Shown: positions 23,858 through 32,389 of the stretch, piece by piece
Layout of the letters: every line of letters starts with the position of its first letter
Numbering within the stretch: the stretch's first letter is position 1
Source: Pirellulales bacterium
GTDB lineage: Bacteria; Planctomycetota; Planctomycetia; Pirellulales; JACPPG01
Length of the DNA stretch: 36,402 nt
Assembly: GCA_036490175.1 (NCBI GenBank)
Contig: DASXEJ010000193.1
Span: 1-36,402 of the forward strand
Reading direction: 5' to 3'
Translations under genes and position numbers: made by a program
The notes under the pieces: generated by a model
What the model was told of the DNA's origin: nothing
Databases searched by the model: none
What the model saw: the letters and a program-made list of their open reading frames with translations, nothing else

Positions 23858-24760
23858 CTAGAGTTGTTCCGCCGCCAGCATTCGATCGAGCGCCGTTAGC
23901 GCCACCGCCCACGATGTTGGAGATTGTCGAAATGTGCGCCACCAATCGGCGAGAGTTTCGACCAGTTGCGCGGCATGCTCCGTGCGCTCGGGCTCTGCCA
24001 GGCGCCAGGCGTCGATCGCCAATTTCCAGCTCAGCGGATCGCTGCGAGCCAGCTCGACATACTCGGCCGCTTCGAGCGCCGCCGGCAGCAGCGACAGTCC
24101 TGCCAGCCGGGGAAGGCGCGCGGCAGACACCGACTGGCAGAATCGTGGCTGGCCCATCGGCAAGGCCGCAATCAACCACCCCAGCCGCACGACCTCGGGG
24201 AGTTCGGCGTGCGGATTGGCAAGCATGGTTTCGATCGACAAGGAATCGTAGGGCAAATACACCTGCCCACCGCCCCCGGTGATGGGCAGAACGGCCAGCA
24301 CGTTCGCGTGGGGAACTTGCAATTCGGCCGCGGTCGCCCGAGAAATAGCTGCCAACAGGCCGGGCCCACGCGACTCCCATTGCTCGCGCAACAGGCGGCT
24401 GCGTAGATCGATCTCGGCGACGGTATTCGGCACCTGCTGGCCGCCGATCTTTTCAATGACCAGGATCGCGGCCGCCAGTTCGGAAACGAATTCCTCCGTC
24501 GGGCGTTGGCCGGTGGCGCGCCGCGCGATGTTGCCGGCAAGTTCGCGCTGATTTTCACTGAACGTAGTTAGTGGCACGACATGGTCGAAGAACGCCTCCA
24601 GCGAGATCGAATGGGCGGTCAGCAAGGTGGTCAAATTCCGTACAGCCTCGGCCAGCGCCTGCTCCCAGCGTGCATCGATCAAGGGTACACCGCGTGCCAG
24701 CATCGCCGCGGCGTACAGGGCACTGGCCGACGCACTGGAAATCCACGTTAATTCCGTCAC
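23858..24760 (-). CDS. Unrecognised protein, 300 residues
   Basis: I do not recognise this protein. It starts with GTG at 24760 (MTELTWISSASASALYAAAM), and no better start is seen; no clear ribosome binding site precedes it. It is mostly alpha-helical and rich in Ala and Leu, with no signal peptide and no clear membrane segment. Distinctive stretches are LAVLPITGGGGQVYLPYDSLSIETML (about 166-191), LGWLIAALPMGQPRF and ADWWRTFRQSP near the C-terminus. Codon use matches its neighbours, and the frame is open over 300 codons, so it is probably real. It is transcribed away from speA and towards the lutA-like gene. A role as a planctomycete-specific cytosolic protein is the most that can be said. 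Confidence 0.65.
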   Translation of the reverse strand: MTELTWISSASASALYAAAMLARGVPLIDARWEQALAEAVRNLTTLLTAHSISLEAFFDHVVPLTTFSENQRELAGNIARRATGQRPTEEFVSELAAAILVIEKIGGQQVPNTVAEIDLRSRLLREQWESRGPGLLAAISRATAAELQVPHANVLAVLPITGGGGQVYLPYDSLSIETMLANPHAELPEVVRLGWLIAALPMGQPRFCQSVSAARLPRLAGLSLLPAALEAAEYVELARSDPLSWKLAIDAWRLAEPERTEHAAQLVETLADWWRTFRQSPTSWAVALTALDRMLAAEQL

Positions 24761-24966
24761 GCTGCGTCTCCCACCGGATTACGGCTGCCAGTCCCCCGTG
24801 GCACATCGTTTGGGGCGATGCGTTTCGCTTGAATGTTCGCTACAGTTGCGATTTTTTAAGGCTTGGCGCGGCGATTTCTAGCATACCGCGCGGCAATTGT
24901 GAGCGTGGGCGACGGCACCGCGGCGGCGGCGAACGCGAAATCACGCTCGACGCTGGGGCAAAGTCG

Positions 24967-24972
24967 TATAAG
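24967..24972 (+). promoter_or_regulatory. Weak -10 candidate for speA
   Basis: TATAAG lies 44 bases before ATG 25016. No good -35 box is found 16-18 bases upstream, so this is weak evidence. The 255-base gap between the divergent starts 24760 and 25016 has no gene. Confidence 0.25.
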
Positions 24973-25015
24973 ATACCGTATTCGTCGCGATTTCTTTGCC
25001 AGGAGCCTAGTGCCG

Positions 25016-26932
25016 ATGCTCGACCAGCAGGTGAAGCCTTGGACCGTGTCCGATGCCGCGGAAATGTACGAAGTCGGACGCTGGGGGGCGGGCTATTTTT
25101 CCGTTAATCAGGCAGGCCATCTGCTCGCGCATCCGACCAAAGATCCGCAGCGATCGATCGACTTGAAAGAGCTGATCGACTCTTTGCAGCTGCGCGGCAT
25201 TGATCTGCCGATCCTGGTGCGTTTTGCCGACGTGCTCAAGCATCGCCTGAGTGAGATCCATTCCGCCTTTCAACAGGCGATGAAGGAACACCAGTTCCGG
25301 GGGAACTACTTCTGCGTCTATCCGATCAAGGTGAATCAGCAGCGGCAAGTCGTGGAAGAGGTGCTGAACTTCGGCCGCCCGTTCCATTTCGGTCTCGAGG
25401 CCGGCTCGAAGCCCGAGCTATTGGCCGTGGTGGCGCTCGCCTCGAACGACACGCCGATCATTTGCAATGGCTTCAAAGATGCCGAGTTCATCGAGATGGC
25501 GATGCTCGCGCAAAAGATTGGTCGCCGAGTCATTCCGGTCGTGGAAAAGTACACCGAGCTGGGCCTGGTGCTCGAGTACGCGGCCAAGGTCGGGGTGCGC
25601 CCGCAGATCGGCTTTCGCGTCAAGCTGGCGGCCAAGGCCGGCGGACGTTGGCAAGGCTCGGGCGGTTTCCGCTCGAAGTTCGGCCTGACCGTGACTGAGA
25701 TCCTTCGCGCGCTCGAAGAGCTCAAGCAGCACGGCATGGAAGATTGCTTCAAGCTGTTGCACTTTCATCTGGGTAGCCAGATCCCCAACATTCGCCACAT
25801 CAAGCAGGCGCTCAACGAAGCGGCCCGCGTCTACGCCGAACTGTACAGCCGCGGCGCAGGGTTGGAGTATCTCGACGTAGGAGGCGGACTGGGCGTCGAC
25901 TACGACGGATCCCAAACCAACTTCGAGTCGAGCGTCAATTATTCGCTGCAGGAATACGCCAACGACGTCGTTTATCACATTCAAAGCGTCTGCGACGATG
26001 CGGGCGTTCCTCATCCCACGATCGTGTCGGAAAGTGGTCGGGCGATCGTCGCCTACCACAGCGCGCTAGTGTTCAACGTGCTGGGCGTTTCTGGCTTGGG
26101 CGAAAGCGATGTGCCGAGCGAGCCGCCAGCCGATGCCGAACAACCGATTATCGATTTGTACGGCACGATGAATGCGCTGACGGCGCGCAATGCGCTGGAA
26201 AGCTATCACGACGCCCAACAAGCGCTCGACATGGCCATGAGCCTGTTCAGTGGCGGCTACCTGCCAATCGGGCAACGTAGCCTGGCCGAGAACCTGTTTT
26301 GGGCCATCTGTCGTAAAATGCAGCGATTGGTGCGGCAGCTCGACTTCGTGCCCGAGGACTTGCAAGGGCTCGACGCGTTGTTGAGCGAGACCTACTTCTG
26401 CAACTTCTCGTTGTTCCAGTCGATGCCCGATAGTTGGGCCATCAAGCAGTTGTTTCCGGTGATGCCGATCCATCGCTTGAATGAGCAGCCAACGCATCAC
26501 GCGGTGCTGGGCGATATCACTTGCGACTCGGACGGCAAGATCGACTCGTTCATCGATCGTCGCGACGTAAAACGCACGTTGCCGCTGCACGCCTTCAACG
26601 GAGAGCCCTACTTCCTAGGAGCGTTTTTGCTGGGCGCTTACCAGGAAATCCTGGGAGACATGCACAACCTGTTCGGCGATACCAATGCCGTACACGTCAG
26701 TCTGGGCGACAATGGCGAGGTGGTGCTCGAGACGGTGATCAAGGGTGACACCGTGCGAGAGGTGCTGGACTACGTCGAATGGGATCCCAACGACTTGGTC
26801 CGCCAATTCCGCAACGATGTGGAAATGGCCGTTCGTGAAAATCGTGTCGACTTCCAACAGGCTGGCCGCATGATCCGCTTCTACGAAGAAGGACTGCAAG
26901 GCTACACCTACCTGGAAGACGCGCGCGAATAG
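25016..26932 (+). CDS. speA: Biosynthetic arginine decarboxylase
   Basis: SpeA converts arginine to agmatine, the first step in putrescine and spermidine synthesis; it uses pyridoxal phosphate. The 638-residue length fits. The PLP lysine is Lys105 in YFCVYPIKVNQQRQVVEEV. Other family motifs are FGLEAGSKPEL, CNGFKDAEFIEMA, LHFHLGSQIPNIRHIKQ, LDVGGGLGVDYDGS, SESGRAIVAYHS, and near the C-terminus GDITCDSDGKIDSFI, which holds the catalytic Cys/Asp pair. ATG 25016 (MLDQQVKPWTVSDAAEMY) is preceded by AGGAG at 25001-25005; an upstream frame start at 24863 would add 51 residues of poor composition. The HAD phosphatase gene starts eight bases after its stop, so the two share a transcript. No speB or speE is in the window. 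Confidence 0.95.
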   Translation: MLDQQVKPWTVSDAAEMYEVGRWGAGYFSVNQAGHLLAHPTKDPQRSIDLKELIDSLQLRGIDLPILVRFADVLKHRLSEIHSAFQQAMKEHQFRGNYFCVYPIKVNQQRQVVEEVLNFGRPFHFGLEAGSKPELLAVVALASNDTPIICNGFKDAEFIEMAMLAQKIGRRVIPVVEKYTELGLVLEYAAKVGVRPQIGFRVKLAAKAGGRWQGSGGFRSKFGLTVTEILRALEELKQHGMEDCFKLLHFHLGSQIPNIRHIKQALNEAARVYAELYSRGAGLEYLDVGGGLGVDYDGSQTNFESSVNYSLQEYANDVVYHIQSVCDDAGVPHPTIVSESGRAIVAYHSALVFNVLGVSGLGESDVPSEPPADAEQPIIDLYGTMNALTARNALESYHDAQQALDMAMSLFSGGYLPIGQRSLAENLFWAICRKMQRLVRQLDFVPEDLQGLDALLSETYFCNFSLFQSMPDSWAIKQLFPVMPIHRLNEQPTHHAVLGDITCDSDGKIDSFIDRRDVKRTLPLHAFNGEPYFLGAFLLGAYQEILGDMHNLFGDTNAVHVSLGDNGEVVLETVIKGDTVREVLDYVEWDPNDLVRQFRNDVEMAVRENRVDFQQAGRMIRFYEEGLQGYTYLEDARE

Positions 26933-26940
26933 CTACGCCG

Positions 26941-27552
26941 ATGCCCGACCCCACCCCCGTGCGCGGTGTGATCTTCGACCTGGATGGCACGCTCGTCGAT
27001 TCGGGTCTCGATTTCGATCTTATGCGCCGCGAAATGGGAATCACGCCGGGTCACTCCCTGCTCGAGGCGATCGACCTGCTGGGCGAGCCGGAGGCCGTTC
27101 GCTGCCGTGAGATTTTGGCCCGCCACGAATGGGCTGGCGCCAACGCAGCGACGCTGATGCCGGGGGTGCCAGAGTTTCTCGCGGCACTCGTCGAGCGCGG
27201 CCTGCATCGCGCAGTCTTCACCCGCAACAGCCGGGCGGTGGCGCTGGCCACGCTCGAGCGGCTGTCGCTGGATTTTGAAACGGTCGTAGCCCGCGAAGAC
27301 GCTCCGGCCAAGCCTGACCCGACGGCAATTTGGCGAATCTGCGAAAACTGGCGATTACGCCCAGACCAGATCGTTTTGATTGGCGACTTCCACTTCGACA
27401 TCGAAGCGGGGCGCCGTGCCGGCACACGCACGGTGCTTTATCTAGCTGGACGCGAACCGACTCACACCCCCGGCGCGGTCGAGGCCGACTTCCGGCTGAC
27501 GTGCTTCCGGCATGCGGCTGCATTGTTGGCATGGATGTCCGAACCGCTCTAG
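26941..27552 (+). CDS. HAD family phosphatase (phosphoglycolate phosphatase-like)
   Basis: The 203-residue protein has the four HAD motifs: DLDGTLVDS (Asp13 nucleophile, Asp15), FTRNSR (motif II), KPDP (motif III lysine) and IGDFHFDIEAG (motif IV). The cap is small and helical (LMRREMGITPGHSLLEAID), as in phosphoglycolate phosphatase or pyrophosphatase PpaX. The start lies eight bases after the speA stop; coupling to speA suggests co-regulation, but a role in polyamine metabolism is only a guess. The substrate cannot be read from sequence. Confidence 0.87.
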   Translation: MPDPTPVRGVIFDLDGTLVDSGLDFDLMRREMGITPGHSLLEAIDLLGEPEAVRCREILARHEWAGANAATLMPGVPEFLAALVERGLHRAVFTRNSRAVALATLERLSLDFETVVAREDAPAKPDPTAIWRICENWRLRPDQIVLIGDFHFDIEAGRRAGTRTVLYLAGREPTHTPGAVEADFRLTCFRHAAALLAWMSEPL

Positions 27553-27677
27553 GGCCGGTTAGCCAAAGCTGTTAGAATCCGCCGCCACTTTTGCTGGCAA
27601 CCTCGTGCGCTGGCGGGAGAAGCTCGCCGAGTCGAGCCGCGATGTTCCCACGAGCGTAACACTAAGAATTACAAAAT

Positions 27678-27692
27678 CGCCAGAGTCTGGCG
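27678..27692. promoter_or_regulatory. Operator-like dyad upstream of the TIGR03009 gene
   Basis: CGCCAGA-G-TCTGGCG is a perfect dyad with a one-base centre, 61-75 bases before ATG 27753. Its size and position fit a dimeric repressor site. The 200-base gap 27553-27752 contains no gene. Confidence 0.35.
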
Positions 27693-27752
27693 GCCAGCCG
27701 CCGACGCGGCGCACGTTGCCGCTGTTAACCCACGTACCTTGCAAGGGAAGGC

Positions 27753-28826
27753 ATGGTCATGTTGTCGCGATCCGTGGCGTGGGGATTGGTTCCGGTCCTC
27801 GCTCTTTTCCTGGCGTCGCTGTGCGTGGCGCAGGACGCTCCTCCCACCAAACCCTTGGCGCCGCCCCGTACACAGCAAGCAACTCGAGCCCCCGGCACCG
27901 CAGTTAAATCCCCAAACGCCCCCGCGGCAGCAACGAAGGCTCCTGGTGTACTGCGCCCCCCGGCATCAACCGGACAGGCACCGGCGCCCACACGGCAGGG
28001 CAAGACCGCTCCTGGCCCAATCAAGCAAGTGCAACACCAAGAGCAGGCAATTCCCGCGCTCTCGCCGCAAGAGCAGGCCGAACTGGACCAGGTCTTGATG
28101 GGATGGGAGCGCGAAAGCGATAAAGTGAAGACGCTGACGGCCAACTTTACGATGTGGGAGTACGATGCCGTCTTCGGGGCTCCGTCCGCGCCAGGACAGC
28201 CCCCCAAACCCAAGCGCTCGTGCGAAGGCCAAATTCGTTTTGCCGCGCCCGACAAGGGGTCGTACGAGGTTACCAAGGGAGATCAAGAACGTTGGATGTG
28301 CGATGGCAAGTCGATTTACGAGTTCGACTACAAGCAAAAGAAGCTGAAGGAATACCGGCTGCCGAAAGAGTTGCAAGGCAAATCCATTACCAACGGACCA
28401 CTCCCCTTCGTCTTTGGTGCCAAGGCCGAATCGATGCGGCAGCGATATCTGATGCGAATCTTCACTCCGCCCGAAGAGAAGAATCAGATCTGGATCGAAG
28501 CGTGGCCGCGGTGGCAACAGGATGCCGCCAACTTTCACCACGTACACGTCATCCTCGACCAGAAGGTCATGCTGCCGCAAGCCATCCGGGTTTATTCGCC
28601 GAACCCACAGAACTACAAGGTCTATGGCTTTGATAGGACGAATGTGAACGGAACCTGGGATCAGATCAAAGATTTCTTCGATCGGCCCCGCGCCCCTTTG
28701 ACCTGGCAACATGTCGTCGAAGAACCGCCGGCCGCAGCCCTGCCGGCTGAACGCCCACCGCAAGCTCCCACGGCCGACGCGCGCAACAAGGTCATCCCGC
28801 CCCGTCCGCCGGCGGTAAAGAAGTAA
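27753..28826 (+). CDS. TIGR03009 domain protein, secreted
   Basis: The 357-residue protein has a signal peptide (MLSRSVAWGLVPVLALFLASLCVAQD), a Pro/Ala/Thr-rich linker of about 75 residues (28-100), the planctomycete domain TIGR03009 (about 105-320), and a Pro-rich tail. Domain landmarks are QAELDQVLMGWERESDKVKTLTANFTMWEYDAVFG, ERWMCDGKSIYEFDYKQKKLKEY, GPLPFVFGAKAE, and IWIEAWPRWQQDAANF. The fold resembles LolA/LppX lipid-carrier proteins, so a periplasmic lipid or lipoprotein chaperone role is plausible. ATG 27753 and ATG 27759 are both possible; the Shine-Dalgarno-like AAGGGAAGG (27743-27751) fits either. Confidence in the family is high; function unknown. Confidence 0.85.
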   Translation: MVMLSRSVAWGLVPVLALFLASLCVAQDAPPTKPLAPPRTQQATRAPGTAVKSPNAPAAATKAPGVLRPPASTGQAPAPTRQGKTAPGPIKQVQHQEQAIPALSPQEQAELDQVLMGWERESDKVKTLTANFTMWEYDAVFGAPSAPGQPPKPKRSCEGQIRFAAPDKGSYEVTKGDQERWMCDGKSIYEFDYKQKKLKEYRLPKELQGKSITNGPLPFVFGAKAESMRQRYLMRIFTPPEEKNQIWIEAWPRWQQDAANFHHVHVILDQKVMLPQAIRVYSPNPQNYKVYGFDRTNVNGTWDQIKDFFDRPRAPLTWQHVVEEPPAAALPAERPPQAPTADARNKVIPPRPPAVKK

Positions 28827-28910
28827 CGCCGCGATCTTCTCCAACCTGGACGATGCTCCAGCCTTCCTGATCGGACGGTGCCGGTTCTCGGTACGTGCTG
28901 CGCGGCAGAG

Positions 28911-28936
28911 TTACGAAGATGCAGTGTTACGAGGAT
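28911..28936. repeat. Direct repeat TTACGARGAT with 16-base period
   Basis: TTACGAAGAT (28911-28920) and TTACGAGGAT (28927-28936) are direct repeats 16 bases apart in the gap before the NfeD operon. They could be a pair of binding sites or a remnant of an intergenic repeat. Confidence 0.3.
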
Positions 28937-28961
28937 CCGGTGCCGCAAGATGCTGTCGACC

Positions 28962-28977
28962 TTAGCGGGCCCGCTAA
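28962..28977. promoter_or_regulatory. Perfect 16-bp palindrome upstream of the NfeD-floA operon
   Basis: TTAGCGGGCCCGCTAA reads the same on both strands with no loop, so it is more like a dimeric protein site than a terminator. It lies about 105 bases before the -35 box at 29082. In the 355-base gap 28827-29182 there is otherwise a direct repeat, the promoter and the leader hairpins, but no gene. Confidence 0.45.
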
Positions 28978-29081
28978 ACGGGAGTTTCGTGGCGCACAAC
29001 CTGCCTGCCCCATCGTCTTATCCCGCAAACCTTTACTTTAGGGTCCGTACCAGATGCACGCCGGGTGGTCAGGGGCGCGAA

Positions 29082-29109
29082 TTGACTCGCCCCGGGGCGC
29101 ACCTATAAT
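29082..29109 (+). promoter_or_regulatory. Strong sigma-70 promoter of the NfeD-floA operon
   Basis: TTGACT (29082-29087) and TATAAT (29104-29109) are separated by 16 bases; the match is 5/6 and 6/6, the best in the window. Transcription would begin near 29116 and the leader is about 67 bases. Confidence 0.8.
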
Positions 29110-29117
29110 CAAGCGTT

Positions 29118-29168
29118 GCCAAAGGCCAAAGTGCGTAACTACTTACGCTGCTTTGGCGTAACACTTTG
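29118..29168 (+). promoter_or_regulatory. Leader with mutually exclusive hairpins
   Basis: Two tandem GCCAAAG copies (29118-29124, 29125-29131) can each pair with CTTTGGC (29151-29157). With the second copy the stem continues GCGTAA-CTAC-TTACGC (29133-29148), 13 pairs in all. A competing stem uses CAAAGTG (29127-29133) and CACTTTG (29162-29168), just before ATG 29183. Only one can form at a time, which is the layout of an attenuator, thermometer or riboswitch-like leader. No known riboswitch class is recognised. Confidence 0.45.
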
Positions 29169-29182
29169 CGCCGCGCCGCATC

Positions 29183-31405
29183 ATGGGATCGTGGTCGATC
29201 GAACGGAGTTGTCTCAGACACCCAACTAGGCCACCGGCCGAGTTGCTGGTCGCGGTCAGCCCCTTCTTACTCTCGTTACTCTCGCTGTGCATTTGCCTGG
29301 TCGACGGGTCTGTTTGGGCTCAGGAGCAGGTCGAAAACCCCGCAGCGGCCGCCCCGGCAGAAAAGCGCGTCGGCCGCCTGGTGCGGATCCCGATGCCGAT
29401 CACCGACAAGGTCGACAACCACATTCGCCGGGTGGTCGATAGCGTGGTTACCGACGCGAAACGTGCCGGCGAGTGGCCGGTATTTATCTTCGAGATCGAA
29501 CCTGGTCGGGCCAATTTTGGGCAGGCCTATGACCTGGCGACGTTTCTCTCCAGTCCCGCGCTCAATGGGGCAACCACGGTTGCCTGGATACCCAAGACTA
29601 TAACCGGTCACGCAGTGCTGGTGGCGATGGCATGCGACGAGATCCTCATGAGCCCAGATGCCGAAATCGGCAAAGCGGGCGAGTTCGAGCGGGTGATCGA
29701 GCCCTCGGTCCGCAATGCCTATGTCGGCATTGCCAATCGACGAATGAGCATCCCCTCGGACGTGGCGCTGGCGATGCTCGATCCGGCAGTTGAATTGGAC
29801 TTGATCGAGACCGACGTCAGTCGCGAGTACGTGCTGGCGTCGCGCCTCGAAGAGCTGCGCAAGCAAAAATCGTTCGAAAAGCCCAAGGTCATCAAGCCGG
29901 CCGGCCAGCCTGGCATTTTCTCGGGCACCATGGCCTGGGAATTGGGCTTTGTGAAAAGCCTGGCTGAAGATCGCGGCGATGTGGCCAAGGCGCTGGGATT
30001 ATCCCGCGATTCGGTCGAGGAGGATCCCTCACTGGATGGCGATTGGCGGCCGGTTCGGATCGACATCAAGGGCCCGATCACCGCCAAGGTTACGGAACAA
30101 GTTCAAAGCTTGATTCAGAACCAGATCCATGATCACGACGCCAACTTTTTCTGCCTGTGGATCGACAGTGCCGGAGGGTCGCCGACCGACAGCATTAATT
30201 TGGCCAACTTTCTTGCCACGTTGGACGCGGGGCAGCAGCGCACCGTGGCCTACATTCCCGCGCAAGCGCGGGGCGACGCGGCATTCGTCGCGCTGGCAGC
30301 GGATCATATTGTGATGCATCCGACTGCGACTCTGGGTGGGCAAGGCGAGTCAGAGCTGAACGAGGCCGAGGTCAAGCTCACATCGGCCTCGCTGCGCAAC
30401 ATCGCCAAGCGCAAGGGACGCTCGCCGGCCTTGGCCGCCGCCATGGTCGATGCGGAAGTGCCAGTGTTCCGCTACACGCGCGTCCGCGATGGATTAATTG
30501 AATATTTCACGCCCGAGGATCTGGCCGGCGGCGCCGATGCCAATGCCTGGCAGCAGGGGGCGCAGATTGGCCGCCCGGGCCAGCCGCTGGAGTTGACCGG
30601 CGAAGAGGCCGAGCAATACGGCGTGGCGCGGCACCTGGCGCGTGATTTCAATGAATTCAAGTCGCAATACGGTTTAGAAGGAGACCCGGCGCTGGTTGAG
30701 CCAAGCTGGGCCCACATTTTGATCGACGCGCTGAATTCGCCCGGCGTGAGTTGGCTGTTGCTGCTCATCGGCGGCGCCGCGCTGTATGCCGAGTTACAAA
30801 GCCCAGGAATCGGCCTAGGTGGCTTGATCTCGGCGCTGTGCTTCTTGCTGTATTTCTGGATTGCTTACCTGGGGGGCACGGCCGGCTGGCTTGAGGTGCT
30901 GCTGTTTGCGTCCGGCATCATGTGCCTGCTGCTCGAAGTCTTTGTCCTGCCAGGACTGGGAGTTTTCGGCCTGGCGGGCGGGATCCTGATGATCGTCTCA
31001 CTGGTCTTGGCCAGCCAGACGTTCGTCCTGCCGCGGAATGCCTACCAAATTGCGCAACTGCGCAATTCGCTGCTGCTATTGACCACTGCCGGCGGTGGAG
31101 TGGTGGTTCTGGCCGTGCTGATCAACCGCTACCTGCCCCACGCGCCACTGTTCAATCGGATGATGCTGGCTCCGCCTACGCCCGAAGAACTGTCCGTCAT
31201 CAACGCGCGTGAGGCAGTCGCCCAATTCGAGCATCTGCTAGGATGCCAGGGAGTTACGACCACTCCCCTGTTACCCAGCGGCAAGGCACGGATCAACGAA
31301 GAGATCGTTGACGTAATCGCCGACGGCGAGGTCGTCGAGCGGAACCAGACGGTGCGGGTTGTCGAAGTTCGCGGGAATCGCGTCCTCGTTCGCCAAGTGA
31401 CCTAG
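29183..31405 (+). CDS. Long NfeD protein with two ClpP-like domains lacking the catalytic Ser
   Basis: NfeD proteins join a periplasmic ClpP-like protease domain, a membrane domain and a cytosolic OB-fold, and usually sit next to flotillins. The 740-residue protein has a signal peptide (ELLVAVSPFLLSLLSLCICLVDGSVWA), two ClpP-like domains (about 63-270 and 290-480), four to five membrane helices (about 515-650) and an OB-fold (690-740). In active homologues the nucleophile lies in AASAGTYIA. Here the matching stretches are TITGHAVLVA (138-148) and ARGDAAFVA (362-370), with Gly in place of Ser in both by hand alignment. The protein may thus be a binding or scaffold protein rather than a protease. 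ATG 29183 follows the strong promoter at 29082. It is the first gene of an operon with a second NfeD, floA and an unknown gene. Confidence 0.85.
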   Translation: MGSWSIERSCLRHPTRPPAELLVAVSPFLLSLLSLCICLVDGSVWAQEQVENPAAAAPAEKRVGRLVRIPMPITDKVDNHIRRVVDSVVTDAKRAGEWPVFIFEIEPGRANFGQAYDLATFLSSPALNGATTVAWIPKTITGHAVLVAMACDEILMSPDAEIGKAGEFERVIEPSVRNAYVGIANRRMSIPSDVALAMLDPAVELDLIETDVSREYVLASRLEELRKQKSFEKPKVIKPAGQPGIFSGTMAWELGFVKSLAEDRGDVAKALGLSRDSVEEDPSLDGDWRPVRIDIKGPITAKVTEQVQSLIQNQIHDHDANFFCLWIDSAGGSPTDSINLANFLATLDAGQQRTVAYIPAQARGDAAFVALAADHIVMHPTATLGGQGESELNEAEVKLTSASLRNIAKRKGRSPALAAAMVDAEVPVFRYTRVRDGLIEYFTPEDLAGGADANAWQQGAQIGRPGQPLELTGEEAEQYGVARHLARDFNEFKSQYGLEGDPALVEPSWAHILIDALNSPGVSWLLLLIGGAALYAELQSPGIGLGGLISALCFLLYFWIAYLGGTAGWLEVLLFASGIMCLLLEVFVLPGLGVFGLAGGILMIVSLVLASQTFVLPRNAYQIAQLRNSLLLLTTAGGGVVVLAVLINRYLPHAPLFNRMMLAPPTPEELSVINAREAVAQFEHLLGCQGVTTTPLLPSGKARINEEIVDVIADGEVVERNQTVRVVEVRGNRVLVRQVT

Positions 31406-31687
31406 AAGCGGGTGCAAAACCCCGTTAAATCCCAGGGAATAGCCAGGGTAGGTTGAACTTGTGCAATAGTAATGCTTCCCCCCTCATGCAGCCTGTTCCC
31501 CGATGGGGAGTGGATTTTGATATCTTGCTCTAGAATACCAGTCGCGACTTGCACGGCCGCCCGCTTCGCAGAGCGCGAATGATTCCGGCCGACGACTTTT
31601 CCTCGTATTCTATAAGGGCATACAAGTCCGCTCACGGGAACGAAGACGCGGCCGAGACCGCCACGAGCGGACGGAGGAGAATCGGAT

Positions 31688-32269
31688 TTGATCATGGACT
31701 ATCTGGTCTGGGCGGGCATTCTGCTTTCGATCGGCCTGGCGCTGGCTATGCTCGAGGTATTCGTACCGTCGGGCGGACTGCTAGGGTTCCTTTCGCTGAT
31801 GTCGCTGCTGGCCGCCGTGATCATGGCCTTCAGGCACGGCCCGTGGTCGGGGATCGGATTTCTGGGCGCGGCGGTCTTTGCCGTACCGGCGGGATTAATC
31901 CTGGCTCTGCAGTGGTGGCCCAAGACGCCGATGGGCCGGCGCATCTTGCTGCCGCTACCGACGAGCGACGAGGTGCTGCCCGACAGTGACAGGCGCCGCA
32001 ATCTGAAAAGCCTGGTCGGTAAGATTGGCAAAGCCAAATCGCTGATGTTGCCCAGCGGCGCCGTGGACGTCGAAGGGACGACCGTCGACGCGCTGAGCGA
32101 GGGGATGGCGATAGAGGCCGGTGCGTGGGTGAAAGTGGTCGAAGTGCGTGGCACACGGGTCGTGGTGCGCCCCACAGAACAGCGCCCTGCCCCCCCCGAG
32201 CACGACGACACGCTAGACCAATCGATTGAATCCCTGGGATTGGATCCCTTTGAAGATCCCCTTTCCTGA
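31688..32269 (+). CDS. Short NfeD protein
   Basis: This 193-residue protein has three to four membrane helices in the first 75 residues (YLVWAGILLSIGLALAMLEVFVPSGGLLGF, LLAAVIMAF, GFLGAAVFAVPAGLILAL) and a C-terminal OB-fold (VGKIGKAKSLMLPSGAVDVEG, WVKVVEVRGTRVVVRP). It lacks a protease domain. The likely start is TTG 31688: AGGAGA at 31675-31680 is seven bases away. The first ATG, 31694, is 13 bases away. Such short NfeD proteins pair with flotillins and shape their membrane domains. It lies 282 bases after the long NfeD gene; that gap has small hairpins (for instance TCCCC-GAT-GGGGA at 31497-31509) but no gene. Confidence 0.85.
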   Translation: MIMDYLVWAGILLSIGLALAMLEVFVPSGGLLGFLSLMSLLAAVIMAFRHGPWSGIGFLGAAVFAVPAGLILALQWWPKTPMGRRILLPLPTSDEVLPDSDRRRNLKSLVGKIGKAKSLMLPSGAVDVEGTTVDALSEGMAIEAGAWVKVVEVRGTRVVVRPTEQRPAPPEHDDTLDQSIESLGLDPFEDPLS

Positions 32270-32389
32270 TAGGGAGTTGCGGCTGGGCTTACGGGGCCTA
32301 AATGCGCCGCTACAATTTACCGTACCGCACCAAGGCCCGTCCGGCGTACTGCCCGGCGCGCCGTCATCGCTGATTGGGGATACGGTTTT

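Noticed and set aside
23551..24282. Plus-strand frame of 243 codons after the lutA-like gene
   Set aside because: It runs antisense into the 300-residue minus-strand gene, contains the degenerate intergenic repeat and has a low-complexity Arg/Pro/Ala-rich product.
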